This document shows, piece after piece, positions 26,324 through 35,069 of a stretch of DNA of 64,000 nt. A program made the position numbers and the translations under genes. Location of the stretch: contig NZ_JACXAE010000063.1 in NCBI RefSeq assembly GCF_014698965.1, positions 1 to 64,000 on the forward strand. The letters are read 5' to 3'. Below the pieces are notes generated by a model. That model made no database searches and was not told the origin of the DNA. It worked only from the letters and a program-made list of their open reading frames with translations. The stretch's first letter is position 1. Every line of letters starts with the position of its first letter. Origin of the DNA: Iningainema tapete BLCC-T55. Lineage in GTDB: Bacteria > Cyanobacteriota > Cyanobacteriia > Cyanobacteriales > Nostocaceae.

Positions 26324-27658
26324 TTACTCCAATGCTTTGAGGAAATTGTGATACTGCTCCTGCACATCTTGGCGGTCTTGTTCTTCTGGCAAACCCTCAC
26401 GGCTACCCCTTAAAATCATCTCAGCATGACGCTTTAGAATTGCTTGCTGTTTGGGATTGCGAGAATAAGTGGCAATGATTGCCAGCGCTTCTATTTGGCG
26501 GATGGTAACAGACGCATCAGACGATCCATACTGGCGAATTTGGTTAAAGGCAAGGTCAACCAACTCCTTAAAAGTCACTGGCTCTGCAATTACGCGCAAA
26601 TTTTGTTTGTCGTCGTAGCGGTAAGGCGAAGGAAAATCCCTTTGGGCTAGGCGAGACAGTCCGGCACTAAGTCTATCAATACACCGAATCGCCGTGAACG
26701 GATCGTTAATGCCAGGAGAGAGGGCACGCAAAGCAATTTCAACCAGTTGAGCAATGGGAAACGATACATCCTGCTGTTCGGTACGTTCCTTCCCGAGAAT
26801 AAAGGCTTCGTTAATCTGTTTGTTTAAAGACGCTTTGGGCGAATCTACCACTCTTTCCCCAGGTAAAACCATGACGAGAAAGCTATCCTTGACAACAAAC
26901 TTTCCCGGTCGAGACTTGACACGCAACAGGAGATCGTGCTTACAGGCAATCTTCATCAATTTTTCGTCATCTATTGCTTGTAGATAACCAGTGCCATTAG
27001 CTCTAATTGGGTAAGCTTCTCTGTCGAAATTTGCTGGTATTTCCCCAACTTTTCGTTGATGTTCAGGTAAAGGGTGTCCGATTTTTTGAGGAAACAGCCG
27101 ATCAATCGCACTATCTAGATCGGCACTAGCTTCAGATATGATGTGGGATGCTTGAATTATGGTTGATGCATGATGGATAAAGTAAATTAGCACAGCGATG
27201 CTCGCGATCGCCAGTACTATGCCCACAGTTACCGACAAATGTGGCACAAACTCTTCATAGTTTTCTCCCCGGATAGTGCGCAGTACCAGTAAGGAGTAGA
27301 CAAACGTGCCAATGAATGTACCCAGGACGATCTGATTGCCCGTGTCCTGCATAAAATTACGCAATAGTCGCGGACCGAAATTTGAAGCAGCGAGTTGGAG
27401 AGCAACGATTGTAATCGAGAAGGCTGTAGCGGCTACGGTAACCATCGAACCAGTAACCGATGAAAGCAGCGATCGCGCACCATCAGGTCCGCCTGAGTAG
27501 ATCCAGCCCCACTCTCTGAGCGGTCCATAAATGCCTGCCCGATCAAAATGTAACATTGTCAGCGCCAGCACAAATGCTATAATTGCCATAATTGATGGCA
27601 AAAACCAATAGCTGGAGTGGAGTGAGTCCCAAACTTTGCCTAGCTTAATATTTTTCAT
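26324..27658 (-). CDS. DUF2254 membrane protein
   Basis: A 444-residue protein of the DUF2254 family. Four N-terminal transmembrane helices (about 15-40, 62-88, 107-130 and 140-165) include the conserved GSMVTVAATAFSITIVALQLA..NFGPRLLR stretch. A cytosolic part of about 270 residues follows, with the family motif ALSPGINDPFTA (about 320-331). The function is not known. It follows an MscS gene by only eight bases, so it should be made together with the channel. A role in membrane or ion homeostasis is inferred from that linkage. Confidence 0.88.
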   Translation of the reverse strand: MKNIKLGKVWDSLHSSYWFLPSIMAIIAFVLALTMLHFDRAGIYGPLREWGWIYSGGPDGARSLLSSVTGSMVTVAATAFSITIVALQLAASNFGPRLLRNFMQDTGNQIVLGTFIGTFVYSLLVLRTIRGENYEEFVPHLSVTVGIVLAIASIAVLIYFIHHASTIIQASHIISEASADLDSAIDRLFPQKIGHPLPEHQRKVGEIPANFDREAYPIRANGTGYLQAIDDEKLMKIACKHDLLLRVKSRPGKFVVKDSFLVMVLPGERVVDSPKASLNKQINEAFILGKERTEQQDVSFPIAQLVEIALRALSPGINDPFTAIRCIDRLSAGLSRLAQRDFPSPYRYDDKQNLRVIAEPVTFKELVDLAFNQIRQYGSSDASVTIRQIEALAIIATYSRNPKQQAILKRHAEMILRGSREGLPEEQDRQDVQEQYHNFLKALE

Positions 27659-27666
27659 TCGCTTTT

Positions 27667-28668
27667 TTATGAAACATTGCCATCGCCTTCACTACCATTT
27701 CTTTGCGCTCGGATTTCAGCAAGCCGCCTGAGGGAACCGCCAATGCTGCGTGGCTTGGGAACTTCGCTTTTACCTGCGGGCCAGCCTTCTCTTTGACGGG
27801 AGCGATCGCCATCTGTTTCTTCGGTTTGGTCGTGAAACAGAATTTGCTGGGTTGGGTAGGGCAAGTCGATGCCGTTTTCAACGTATAGCTTTTGCTTGAT
27901 GGCACAGATCACCTTGTCTCGCGAGGTGAGATCATCTGCACGTCGTGGCGGTTTGATCCACCACCGGGCGCGAATATTGACGGTACTTTCGGCAAGTTCC
28001 ATCACCAGCACGTCGGGAGCTGGGTCCTTCAAAACTTCGTCTACACTGTGGATCGCTTCCAGCATTAACTGCTTAGCTTGGTCAATATCATCTCCGTAGC
28101 CTATGCCAACGTCGTATTCTATGCGGCGGTTATCGAAGGCGGTGTTGACAGTCACTGAATTAGTGAACAATTCAGAGTTAGGAATCACAATTCGGCGACC
28201 ATCATAGGTTTTAATTGTTGTCGCTCGTGTCTCAATGTTTTCCACCGTTCCCTCAAAGTTCTTAAACACAATCTGGTCGTTAATTTGGAACGGCTCAGTC
28301 AGCAAAATCAAAATGCCAGACAGGAAGTTTTGCAAAATGTCCCGGAAGGCAAAACCAATTGCCACCCCACTGATTCCCAACAGTTGCACCAAATCACCGG
28401 CTTTGAGGGAAGGAATCACAATCGACAAGGCGATAAACAAACCAATCAAAACTGTCGCACCCTGCGCCAATCGTCCGAGTACCAGTCCTAAATTCCGGGC
28501 GTGGCGGCGGTTGCTGGTAACTCGCTTGACCAGTTTCTTGATTCCCCTAGCAACAAACAAAAATATTGTAAAGACAATCAATGCTAACACAATGCTCGGT
28601 ATCAGAGCAAAGAAACCGTTGATCATCCCCTGAACCTTGTCCCAAGCTAGAGATATTTCTGCGTTCAT
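27667..28668 (-). CDS. MscS-family mechanosensitive channel, short form
   Basis: A 333-residue channel close to the classic MscS plan. One or two N-terminal helices, the pore helix LLGISGVAIGFAFRDILQNFLSG (about 96-118), the beta-domain loop PFQINDQI and the VENIETRATTIKTYDGRRIVIPN segment are all in order. A C-terminal domain contains VDEVLKDPAPDVLV. An Arg/Lys-rich tail (about 285-333) extends beyond MscS. GAGGAAG before ATG 28668 supports the start. It forms a two-gene operon with DUF2254. It differs from the pair at 15781 and 16915, so the window holds three MscS channels of two subtypes. Confidence 0.9.
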   Translation of the reverse strand: MNAEISLAWDKVQGMINGFFALIPSIVLALIVFTIFLFVARGIKKLVKRVTSNRRHARNLGLVLGRLAQGATVLIGLFIALSIVIPSLKAGDLVQLLGISGVAIGFAFRDILQNFLSGILILLTEPFQINDQIVFKNFEGTVENIETRATTIKTYDGRRIVIPNSELFTNSVTVNTAFDNRRIEYDVGIGYGDDIDQAKQLMLEAIHSVDEVLKDPAPDVLVMELAESTVNIRARWWIKPPRRADDLTSRDKVICAIKQKLYVENGIDLPYPTQQILFHDQTEETDGDRSRQREGWPAGKSEVPKPRSIGGSLRRLAEIRAQRNGSEGDGNVS

Positions 28669-28831
28669 GAAGCTTCCTCGGTCATCAATTGTTAATTATG
28701 TTAGTAAAAATTAGCAATTAACCAAATCTATCTGAAGACTGTAGATTTCTGCTATACTATGATAAACAGTCTTTTTGCCTGCTATTAATAATAGATTTGT
28801 TCTTTGAACATTCCAAGATAAATGTCTTTTT

Positions 28832-29644
28832 TCATGTCTTTGAATTCCGCTCCAATAATATATGAATCTCAGCCCGCAACGCGGTAATCTCACCTTGAAG
28901 CGCTTCAATCGATTTAGCTCCTGCCAACTCGGCTTCGTCGTCATCTGCATCACGACCAACAAAAAACGTGGCAAGGGTTGCAGTTACGTAGCCAAACACA
29001 GCAAACGCATATAGCGATAAGATAAAGCAAAGCACTCGACCTTCAGGGCTTTTGGGCCAATACTCAGAACCCATCGTCGTCATCAGCATTGCCGTCCACC
29101 ACAAAGCTGCACCGTAGTTGTTCAACCCACCACCATCAACCTCGTTTTCAAACGCATACATCCCCGCTGCTCCTACTAACGTAACAATCGCTGTCAACAT
29201 CACCACATAACCAAAACCCCGACGGCTAACACTCGCTCCTAAAGCCCGCATAGAGCGATTAGCACGAGTCATTACCCGCAACAGCCGCAGCCCTCGGACA
29301 GCCCTTACTGTTCGTAGCGTCCGCACCACCCGCACAATCCGAAAGGTACGCAAAGCTGGCAACATTAGAGAGAAAGCCGTTAGCCAGTTGCTTTTAAGAT
29401 AGGAGAGCTTGCGAGGAGCAAGGGCAAGTTTGACCAAAAAATCTAGGATAAAAATAATCCAGATACTAGTGCTAACTGCTTCTAGTAGAGGGTTGAGTCC
29501 CCAAATTAGCTCGATGACGAATAGCGCTAGCCACGCAAAGCCCAGTACCAGCATGGGGGTTTCCAGCCAGTCTTCCAATTGTTGCAAGACTTCGCCGCGC
29601 TCTCGGTCAAAGGCTTGTTTTTCTGTCAAGTTCAGATCGCTCAT
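28832..29644 (-). CDS. Voltage-sensor-type ion channel with an unusual selectivity filter
   Basis: A 270-residue six-helix ion transporter. The S4 voltage sensor is striking, with arginines at every third position over about 40 residues (LRTFRIVRVVRTLRTVRAVRG, continuing to LLRVM). The pore loop reads MTTMGSEYWP (about 186-195) where K+ channels have T(V/I)GYG, so ion selectivity cannot be assumed. A short coiled coil ends the protein (EALQGEITALRAEIHILLERN, about 246-266), probably for tetramer assembly. It lies nine bases after the DUF389 gene and is co-transcribed with it. Confidence 0.87.
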   Translation of the reverse strand: MSDLNLTEKQAFDRERGEVLQQLEDWLETPMLVLGFAWLALFVIELIWGLNPLLEAVSTSIWIIFILDFLVKLALAPRKLSYLKSNWLTAFSLMLPALRTFRIVRVVRTLRTVRAVRGLRLLRVMTRANRSMRALGASVSRRGFGYVVMLTAIVTLVGAAGMYAFENEVDGGGLNNYGAALWWTAMLMTTMGSEYWPKSPEGRVLCFILSLYAFAVFGYVTATLATFFVGRDADDDEAELAGAKSIEALQGEITALRAEIHILLERNSKT

Positions 29645-29653
29645 ATATTGGTT

Positions 29654-30940
29654 TTATCTTTTGCCAGGAGGGGTTTCCAGAACGTTAACATCCACCAAAG
29701 GTGTTACATTGAAGCCTTGTTGTAATATTTGCGTTTGGATTGCTTGAGTGAGGCGGGAGCGAATTTCCTCAGTTGGTACAGTAACTTCGGGTTTACGCTG
29801 GACATAAACAACACAAAGTAAAGTGTTTTGTCCTTTGATGTTGGATCGGGTGAAGCGAACATTAGACTCGACTAATTGTGCTAAATTGACTTGCTTAACT
29901 GCCTTCTGGAGTTCAGCATTAGTACGTTGCGCACGGCTGGATCGTTCTAGATTTGGAGGATTGGAAAATTGCCAGGTGAGTAAACCTGCCAATGCTAATA
30001 CAGTAATTGTCAAGGCAGAACCAAACACCCATTTTTTACCACGCTGATAACGGGTTTCTTGATTAGACAAGCCGTACATTCTGAACAATAGGGAGGCTGA
30101 CAAATTAATGCCGCATAGTTGCAGCAACAGCAGAAACAGCCCATCCGTTACCATATCCCACCTACCGATCGCACTTGCCATACCCACGATTCCTGCTGGT
30201 GGAGCAAGAGATGCAGCAACTAACATCCCGGTTGCTGCTCCAGATACTAAACTACTACGCTCAGACTGAACTAAGCTGAGCGCCCCAGCTATCCCAGCTA
30301 CTAAAGGTAAAAGCACTGCCACTGTTGATACCTGGCTACTTTCTACCATTAAACTAGTTGCAATTTCTTGCTGTAAGAGTAGGGTAAGTAAAAAAGTTGT
30401 TATAATTGTGACAGCTAAGACAGTAAAATAACGTAAAAGACTGCGCCAGAGTAGTTGGCGATCGCCCCGTGCCGTAGCAATTGCAGTATTCATTGCCGGA
30501 CCCGCAAACGGTGCAATAAGCATTGCCGCCACCAGCAAATAACTTGTATTAGTATACAAGCCAATCCAAACCACGAAGCCTGCTAGCGCTGCATACCCCA
30601 GAAAACCCCGCCAAGAACCAACGCTTTGCAGTCCAGAAAGAAAAACTTCCAACGGACTGCGTTCTTCCACATTCAGAACCTGCTGTGGCGCTTCGGAAGC
30701 CGGTGGCTGCAGAGCCATCACGCCAGTTGGTATGAGCGTGATATGTACTTTAGGCAAGTCTTGCAACTGATCCACAACCTTTCCAACTTCTCGATTAGAA
30801 ACGTGAACAATCACCACATCTATCGGTTCTTCACTACCCTTTGCTTCAATTTGCGCCAGGTTTACGCCCTTGTGAGATTTGGCAATGTCAATAACTGCTT
30901 TTCCATGACCCTGTGGCACTTGGATAATTAGCTGACGCAT
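29654..30940 (-). CDS. DUF389 membrane protein, long form
   Basis: A 428-residue protein. An N-terminal alpha/beta domain of about 75 residues (MRQLIIQVPQGHGKAV, then VVIVHVSNREVG) precedes the DUF389 membrane domain with the family core LVAAMLIAPFAGPAMNTAIATARGD (about 131-155). About six helices and a C-terminal cytosolic part follow. The function of DUF389 is unknown. GGAGG before ATG 30940 supports the start. A shorter DUF389 paralogue lacking the N-terminal domain is at 34038. Its neighbour is the voltage-sensor channel, suggesting joint work at the membrane. Confidence 0.87.
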   Translation of the reverse strand: MRQLIIQVPQGHGKAVIDIAKSHKGVNLAQIEAKGSEEPIDVVIVHVSNREVGKVVDQLQDLPKVHITLIPTGVMALQPPASEAPQQVLNVEERSPLEVFLSGLQSVGSWRGFLGYAALAGFVVWIGLYTNTSYLLVAAMLIAPFAGPAMNTAIATARGDRQLLWRSLLRYFTVLAVTIITTFLLTLLLQQEIATSLMVESSQVSTVAVLLPLVAGIAGALSLVQSERSSLVSGAATGMLVAASLAPPAGIVGMASAIGRWDMVTDGLFLLLLQLCGINLSASLLFRMYGLSNQETRYQRGKKWVFGSALTITVLALAGLLTWQFSNPPNLERSSRAQRTNAELQKAVKQVNLAQLVESNVRFTRSNIKGQNTLLCVVYVQRKPEVTVPTEEIRSRLTQAIQTQILQQGFNVTPLVDVNVLETPPGKR

Positions 30941-31011
30941 TTTACCCTCCTGTTGCTAATTATCTCGTATTGTTGAGGCAATGGCTTTCTAGCCAAAGAA
31001 ATTGTTGTTTG

Positions 31012-32661
31012 CTAAAAGTTGTAACCAACTCCTAACATCAGCCCTACATCAGTTTCATCCAGAAAAGCTGCATTGACAGCACCTGTTAGTGTAAACCGAG
31101 AACTTAAAGGCACATCTACGCCACCAGTTAATAGTAAACCAACGTCAGCATCATCACTAGTTTCAATCGCTACACCTGCACCTACATAAGGAGCTATAGT
31201 GAACGTTGGTTCACCAAAGGGATTAGCTGAGCGTCCGGCAAAGTCAAAGGTGACTGGAACTAAAACAATAGGGTCGTCCCCAATCACCGCAGAAGGTCGG
31301 GCTGATATGGTGCGTGTCAGTCCAATTTTGCTGAACACGGCAAAATTGCCTTCACTTAAAGCTGAATCACCGCCCAGACCAATATTGCCACCAACCCCGA
31401 TATAGCTAGAGCCACCACGAGTAGTTCTACCGGGCGTAATACCATCCTGCGGCTGCTGAGCAAGGTTAATATCAGGTGGGAGGAGGACTTGGTTAATCAC
31501 ATGGATAACGCCGTTGCTTGCTTGGACGTTTGGCTGAATTACGCTTGCTTTGTTTACTGCAATTTGACTGGTTGCAGGAGTAATTTGAATGTTAACAGGT
31601 CTGCCTTCAAGGGTTTTCTGTTCTCCAGTTGAAAGTTCTCTAGCAGTTAATTCACCAGAAACCACATGATATCTCAAAATCTTAATCAGTGTTTCTCTAT
31701 TCTCTGACAGCAGTAAACGTTGTAGAGTGTTTTTAGGCAAAGCCGCAAACGCTGCATCAGTTGGAGCAAAAACTGTATACGGACCTTGTTGCTGTAGGGT
31801 ATCTCTTAGACCTGTTGTCTTTAATAAAGAAGTCAGCGTTGTAAAAGAATTACTAGACGCAGCCAGGGAAACAATGTCGTTAGCGGTTTGAGCGCCGTTA
31901 GTGGTTCTACCAACAATATATTGAGTAGCCAAAACATTGCTAGCAAGAGGTTGCACTTGTCCCTGCTTAACTAAAGCTTGATACAAAAGTGCCGCTGCTT
32001 CCGCACGAGTTAGAGGCACTAGGGGATTAAGAACTCTCACATCCGGATAGTTGACAACAATATTGCCTTGTGTTGCCGCTGCTACTTCGTAAATCGCATA
32101 GTTCGGGATTGCTGTAGCGTCGGTGTAGTAAGTACTCACAACATCTGAGACATTATTGCTAGCAGTCAAACGCAAACCATTTACCAAAGCAACGATCGCT
32201 TGAACCTTGGGAATTTGCTGATTTGGCTGAAACAAGTTGTCTGGATAACCTGTCATAAATCCAGTTTCGTAAGCTGACTCAATTGCAGAAGCAGCCCAGT
32301 AGTCAGCAGGAACATCTCGAAACCCACCCGGACTTAACTGGCGAACTTGGGTTTGGTTAAAAGCTTTTTGAATCATTGCAGCAAATTCACTACGCTCCAC
32401 AGGTTGATTTGGTCTAAAAGTGCCGTCAGGAAAGCCAGTAATTACGTTTTTTTCAGCTAGAGCTTGAATAAATGGACGCGCCCAGTAGTTAGGATCAACG
32501 TCAGAAAAGGTAGATGCAATCGTTGTGGTTGGTGTTGTAGTTGGACTTGTAACTTGAGCCGAAGCTGGATGTGAAATTATTGTCGGAGTTACTATACCGA
32601 CTGACACACCAAGCGCTAGCAATGCTGTACTTGCTGATGACCAACTAAATAAACTACACAT
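31012..32661 (-). CDS. Surface protein with SLH, fasciclin and C-terminal beta-barrel-like domain
   Basis: A 549-residue exported protein. The signal peptide is at about 1-35 (ends HPASAQ). SLH motifs lie at about 50-245 (NYWARPFIQALAEKNVITGFPDG, DYWAASAIESAYETGFMTG), and a FAS1 domain at about 270-400 with YTVFAPTDAAFAAL and NGVIHVINQVLLPP. A Gly-rich region of about 145 residues then ends in alternating strands and a final aromatic (VGLMLGVGYNF), resembling a small outer-membrane barrel. The paralogue at 21671 lacks this last part. GGAGGAATTC before ATG 32661 supports the start. Element copy H lies about 250 bases upstream. Confidence 0.9.
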   Translation of the reverse strand: MCSLFSWSSASTALLALGVSVGIVTPTIISHPASAQVTSPTTTPTTTIASTFSDVDPNYWARPFIQALAEKNVITGFPDGTFRPNQPVERSEFAAMIQKAFNQTQVRQLSPGGFRDVPADYWAASAIESAYETGFMTGYPDNLFQPNQQIPKVQAIVALVNGLRLTASNNVSDVVSTYYTDATAIPNYAIYEVAAATQGNIVVNYPDVRVLNPLVPLTRAEAAALLYQALVKQGQVQPLASNVLATQYIVGRTTNGAQTANDIVSLAASSNSFTTLTSLLKTTGLRDTLQQQGPYTVFAPTDAAFAALPKNTLQRLLLSENRETLIKILRYHVVSGELTARELSTGEQKTLEGRPVNIQITPATSQIAVNKASVIQPNVQASNGVIHVINQVLLPPDINLAQQPQDGITPGRTTRGGSSYIGVGGNIGLGGDSALSEGNFAVFSKIGLTRTISARPSAVIGDDPIVLVPVTFDFAGRSANPFGEPTFTIAPYVGAGVAIETSDDADVGLLLTGGVDVPLSSRFTLTGAVNAAFLDETDVGLMLGVGYNF

Positions 32662-32909
32662 GAATTCCTCCTGAAAAAAGTAGGGTAATCTCTAAAACAT
32701 GCCTCCTACAGTAAGTGAGTGGTATTCAACACTCTTATGCAAAGGTAATTGTGCAAAAATACAGTTAATTATATTTTATTTGTGTTATAATTTTAAACTG
32801 ACTATAATAATGCTGCTACATAATTGAAGTTCCTTTAGACATCAAGTCAAAAGGGAAGTTGAGTAGAGAAAATTCCATTGAATTAATCACTCACATCTAG
32901 CTATAGCTT

Positions 32910-32943
32910 AAAGTTAAATCCAGATAGTGGAAAACTCGTGGAG
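32910..32943 (-). promoter_or_regulatory. Stress-regulon element, copy H
   Basis: On the minus strand it reads CTCCAC, spacer GAGTT, then TTCCAC 11 bases on (forward 32938 and 32927), followed by TATCTGG, TTAACTTT and AAGCTATAG. It points at the SLH-fasciclin gene at 32661 with a long leader of about 250 bases. Confidence 0.68.
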
Positions 32944-33114
32944 AACTAGGGCATTGCCAAATACAATTAGGAATTGTTTTTTTGCGTGAACTTTTCATAC
33001 TTTAAATCAGCAACGCCATACACTTTTAGTAATACTAATAGCTAAGTTAAAGCTGCACTGGGAACCCGAACAATTACTATGAGCAAACGCATCTTAATCC
33101 TAACTCCTCCCAAA

Positions 33115-33137
33115 CCCTCCCCTTTCCAAGGGGAGGG
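33115..33137. repeat. GC-rich hairpin repeat
   Basis: CCCTCCCCTT and AAGGGGAGGG form perfect 10-base arms around a three-base loop, within a CTCCC/GGGTGGGG context. This is a common dispersed hairpin type in cyanobacterial genomes. A related C/G-run hairpin lies inside the glycosyltransferase gene at 57008. Confidence 0.7.
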
Positions 33138-33443
33138 CTGGGTGGGGTTGTGTACCTCACTCAGATGAAAAGCGCTATATTTGGTTTGGAATTTTAAAGA
33201 TGCGATCGCCGGAGTAGTTATGGCATTTGGTTATCAATGTTGAAGTTAAGGCGCAAGCTTGGCAGCCTTGGAGTATAGGAAGATCGCTCTCGTGTAGTAT
33301 ACAGAACTACGTTGCGGTTGGGGAATAAACCCTAACTGCTCACAAGTGCTATCACTTTCTCTTCACATTTATTGTTAACACTGGAGACAGATCAGGCAAT
33401 AGGAATAACCTTGTAGATTCATCAGTACTTTTTGAGAGGTAAA

Positions 33444-33980
33444 ATGGCTTACGATCAACTCCAACACGCTATTGGTATATTTGCCAGCCGCCAAACTGCC
33501 ATACAGGCGATCGACGAGTTGAGAAGTAGTGGCTTTCCGATGAATAAGATTTCTATCATTACTAAAAAGCCCAACTTTAATGAGCAACTTAAGGATGCTA
33601 ACATAAGTGAACCTACTATCACTCCAGCTGAAGGCGCAGCAGCAGGTGGAGTAGCAGGTTCTACAGCAGGAGGTTTACTTGCCTTAAGCGTGGGTCTGGG
33701 TGTTTTGTTGATTCCAGGCTTTGGTCCGACGCTGGCAGCAGAATCAATTTTAGTCACTCTTTTAGGGAGTGGAGCTAGCGCTGCTGCTGGCGGTTTGATT
33801 GGCGCACTACGGGGTTGGTTTGTTCCCGAAAAAGCCGCCCAACTCTATAACGAGCGAGTATTTCAAGGAGATTATTTGCTGACGATAGAAGGTACACAAG
33901 AAGATATCCGTTACGCCGAACGTATTCTTAGCCGTTGGGGAATTCAGGAGTGGCGAGTTTTTGACATGAACACGAGTTGA
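33444..33980 (+). CDS. Small stress-type protein with glycine-rich hydrophobic core
   Basis: A 178-residue protein. The N-terminal alpha/beta unit (about 5-45: AIGIFASRQTAIQAIDELRSSGF.MNKISII) resembles general-stress protein 17M (YflT-like) domains. A central Gly/Ala-rich hydrophobic pair (about 60-125) may insert in the membrane, and a C-terminal unit contains YNERVFQGDYLLTIEGTQEDI. The frame starts at TTG 33432, but the GAGAGG covering it is correctly placed for ATG 33444. It is probably co-transcribed with the DUF389 gene 57 bases downstream. The function is unknown. Confidence 0.75.
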   Translation: MAYDQLQHAIGIFASRQTAIQAIDELRSSGFPMNKISIITKKPNFNEQLKDANISEPTITPAEGAAAGGVAGSTAGGLLALSVGLGVLLIPGFGPTLAAESILVTLLGSGASAAAGGLIGALRGWFVPEKAAQLYNERVFQGDYLLTIEGTQEDIRYAERILSRWGIQEWRVFDMNTS

Positions 33981-34037
33981 AGTTGTGGCATTCGCACTCG
34001 TCTCGTGACTCCCTGAAAATTAGTGACTTGGTACGTG

Positions 34038-35066
34038 ATGCTCAATATAAATTCTATTCGCAACCGTTTTAATAATTTCAAAACTAGAAGAATTCCGCCC
34101 CAGACGCTTGAGGAAATACGCAATGGACTATTAGAAGAATCAACAATAAATATTAACTATATTGTGTTAATTTTTGGCTCGTGTATAATTTCTACCTTAG
34201 GACTTCTTTCTAATAGTGCTGCTGTGATTATCGGTGCTATGATTATTGCACCTTTAATGTTACCAATTCGGGGCATAGCATTTGGAGCTTTAGAAGGTAA
34301 TGTAGTTTTATTCCGTAAAGGTTTAACTGCCATTATAATTGGAACAATTATATCAATTTTTTTGGCTTTATTTGTCGGCTTATTGGTAAGAATTCCACAA
34401 TTTGGCAGCGAAATTATTAGCCGTTCTCGACCTACTTTACTCGATTTGGGAATCGCCGTTGCTGCTGGAGGAATTAGTAGTTTTGCGAAAGTTCAGCCGA
34501 AAATTTCTGAAAGTTTAGCTGGAACAGCGATCGCAGTTGCACTTATGCCACCAGTTTGTGTAATTGGCTTGGGTTTATCTCAGGTAAATTGGTCACTTAG
34601 TATCGGTGCAACGCTACTTTATCTCACCAATTTATTGGGAATAACTCTTTCTTGTATGCTAACGTTTTTACTAACGGGTTGCACTTCATTTAAACGTGCT
34701 AGGAAAGCCCTCGGATGGACGCTAGCTTTTACAGCAATACTTTTTATTCCCTTAAGCGTGAGTTTTTTTCGGTTAGTTAGACAAGCCCAACTCGAAGCTA
34801 GTATTAGACAAGCATTATTGAATAGAACTATTACCTTTCAGCGAATGGTACTGTTAGATAGTGATGTGAATTGGTTAAGCAATCCACCATCCGTCCGTTT
34901 GAATGTTCGGACTAAGGAACCTGTGACACCCACACAAGTAAGGCTTTTAGAAGAATTTTTAGCAAAACAAATGGGTCAACCTTTCACCTTAATTTTTGAA
35001 GTTGGTCAAATAGAGGAAGTTAGGCGAGATAACCCGAATAATTCCCAATTTCAAAAAACGCCTTAA
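34038..35066 (+). CDS. DUF389 membrane protein, short form
   Basis: A protein of about 342 residues made of the DUF389 membrane domain with the core GAMIIAPLMLPIRGIAFGALEG, several helices to about 240 and a C-terminal soluble part (VRLNVRTKEPVTPTQVRLLEEFL). It lacks the N-terminal alpha/beta domain of the paralogue at 29654. The frame opens at GTG 34023 five codons earlier. I prefer ATG 34038, although neither has a clear ribosome-binding site. It converges with the universal stress protein gene with three bases between them. Confidence 0.83.
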   Translation: MLNINSIRNRFNNFKTRRIPPQTLEEIRNGLLEESTININYIVLIFGSCIISTLGLLSNSAAVIIGAMIIAPLMLPIRGIAFGALEGNVVLFRKGLTAIIIGTIISIFLALFVGLLVRIPQFGSEIISRSRPTLLDLGIAVAAGGISSFAKVQPKISESLAGTAIAVALMPPVCVIGLGLSQVNWSLSIGATLLYLTNLLGITLSCMLTFLLTGCTSFKRARKALGWTLAFTAILFIPLSVSFFRLVRQAQLEASIRQALLNRTITFQRMVLLDSDVNWLSNPPSVRLNVRTKEPVTPTQVRLLEEFLAKQMGQPFTLIFEVGQIEEVRRDNPNNSQFQKTP

Positions 35067-35069
35067 ATA

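Larger units (their letters stand above)
32662..33443. other. Long intergenic region with stress-regulon element and a hairpin repeat
   Basis: About 780 bases without a gene, between two divergent genes. It contains element copy H (32910-32943), a GC-rich hairpin repeat at 33115-33137, a HIP1-like GATGCGATCGCC near 33200 and no credible reading frame. A weak partial match to the downstream half of the element (AAGTTAAGG, then CAAGCTTGG) lies near 33243. Confidence 0.6.

Noticed and set aside
27645-27905. A minus-strand 86-codon frame overlapping the 3' end of the MscS gene
   Set aside because: It is an alternative frame of the basic MscS tail with no independent support.
28711-28974. A minus-strand frame overlapping the end of the ion channel gene
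   Set aside because: The overlapping part is an alternative frame of the channel's coiled coil; the remainder is AT-rich intergenic DNA.
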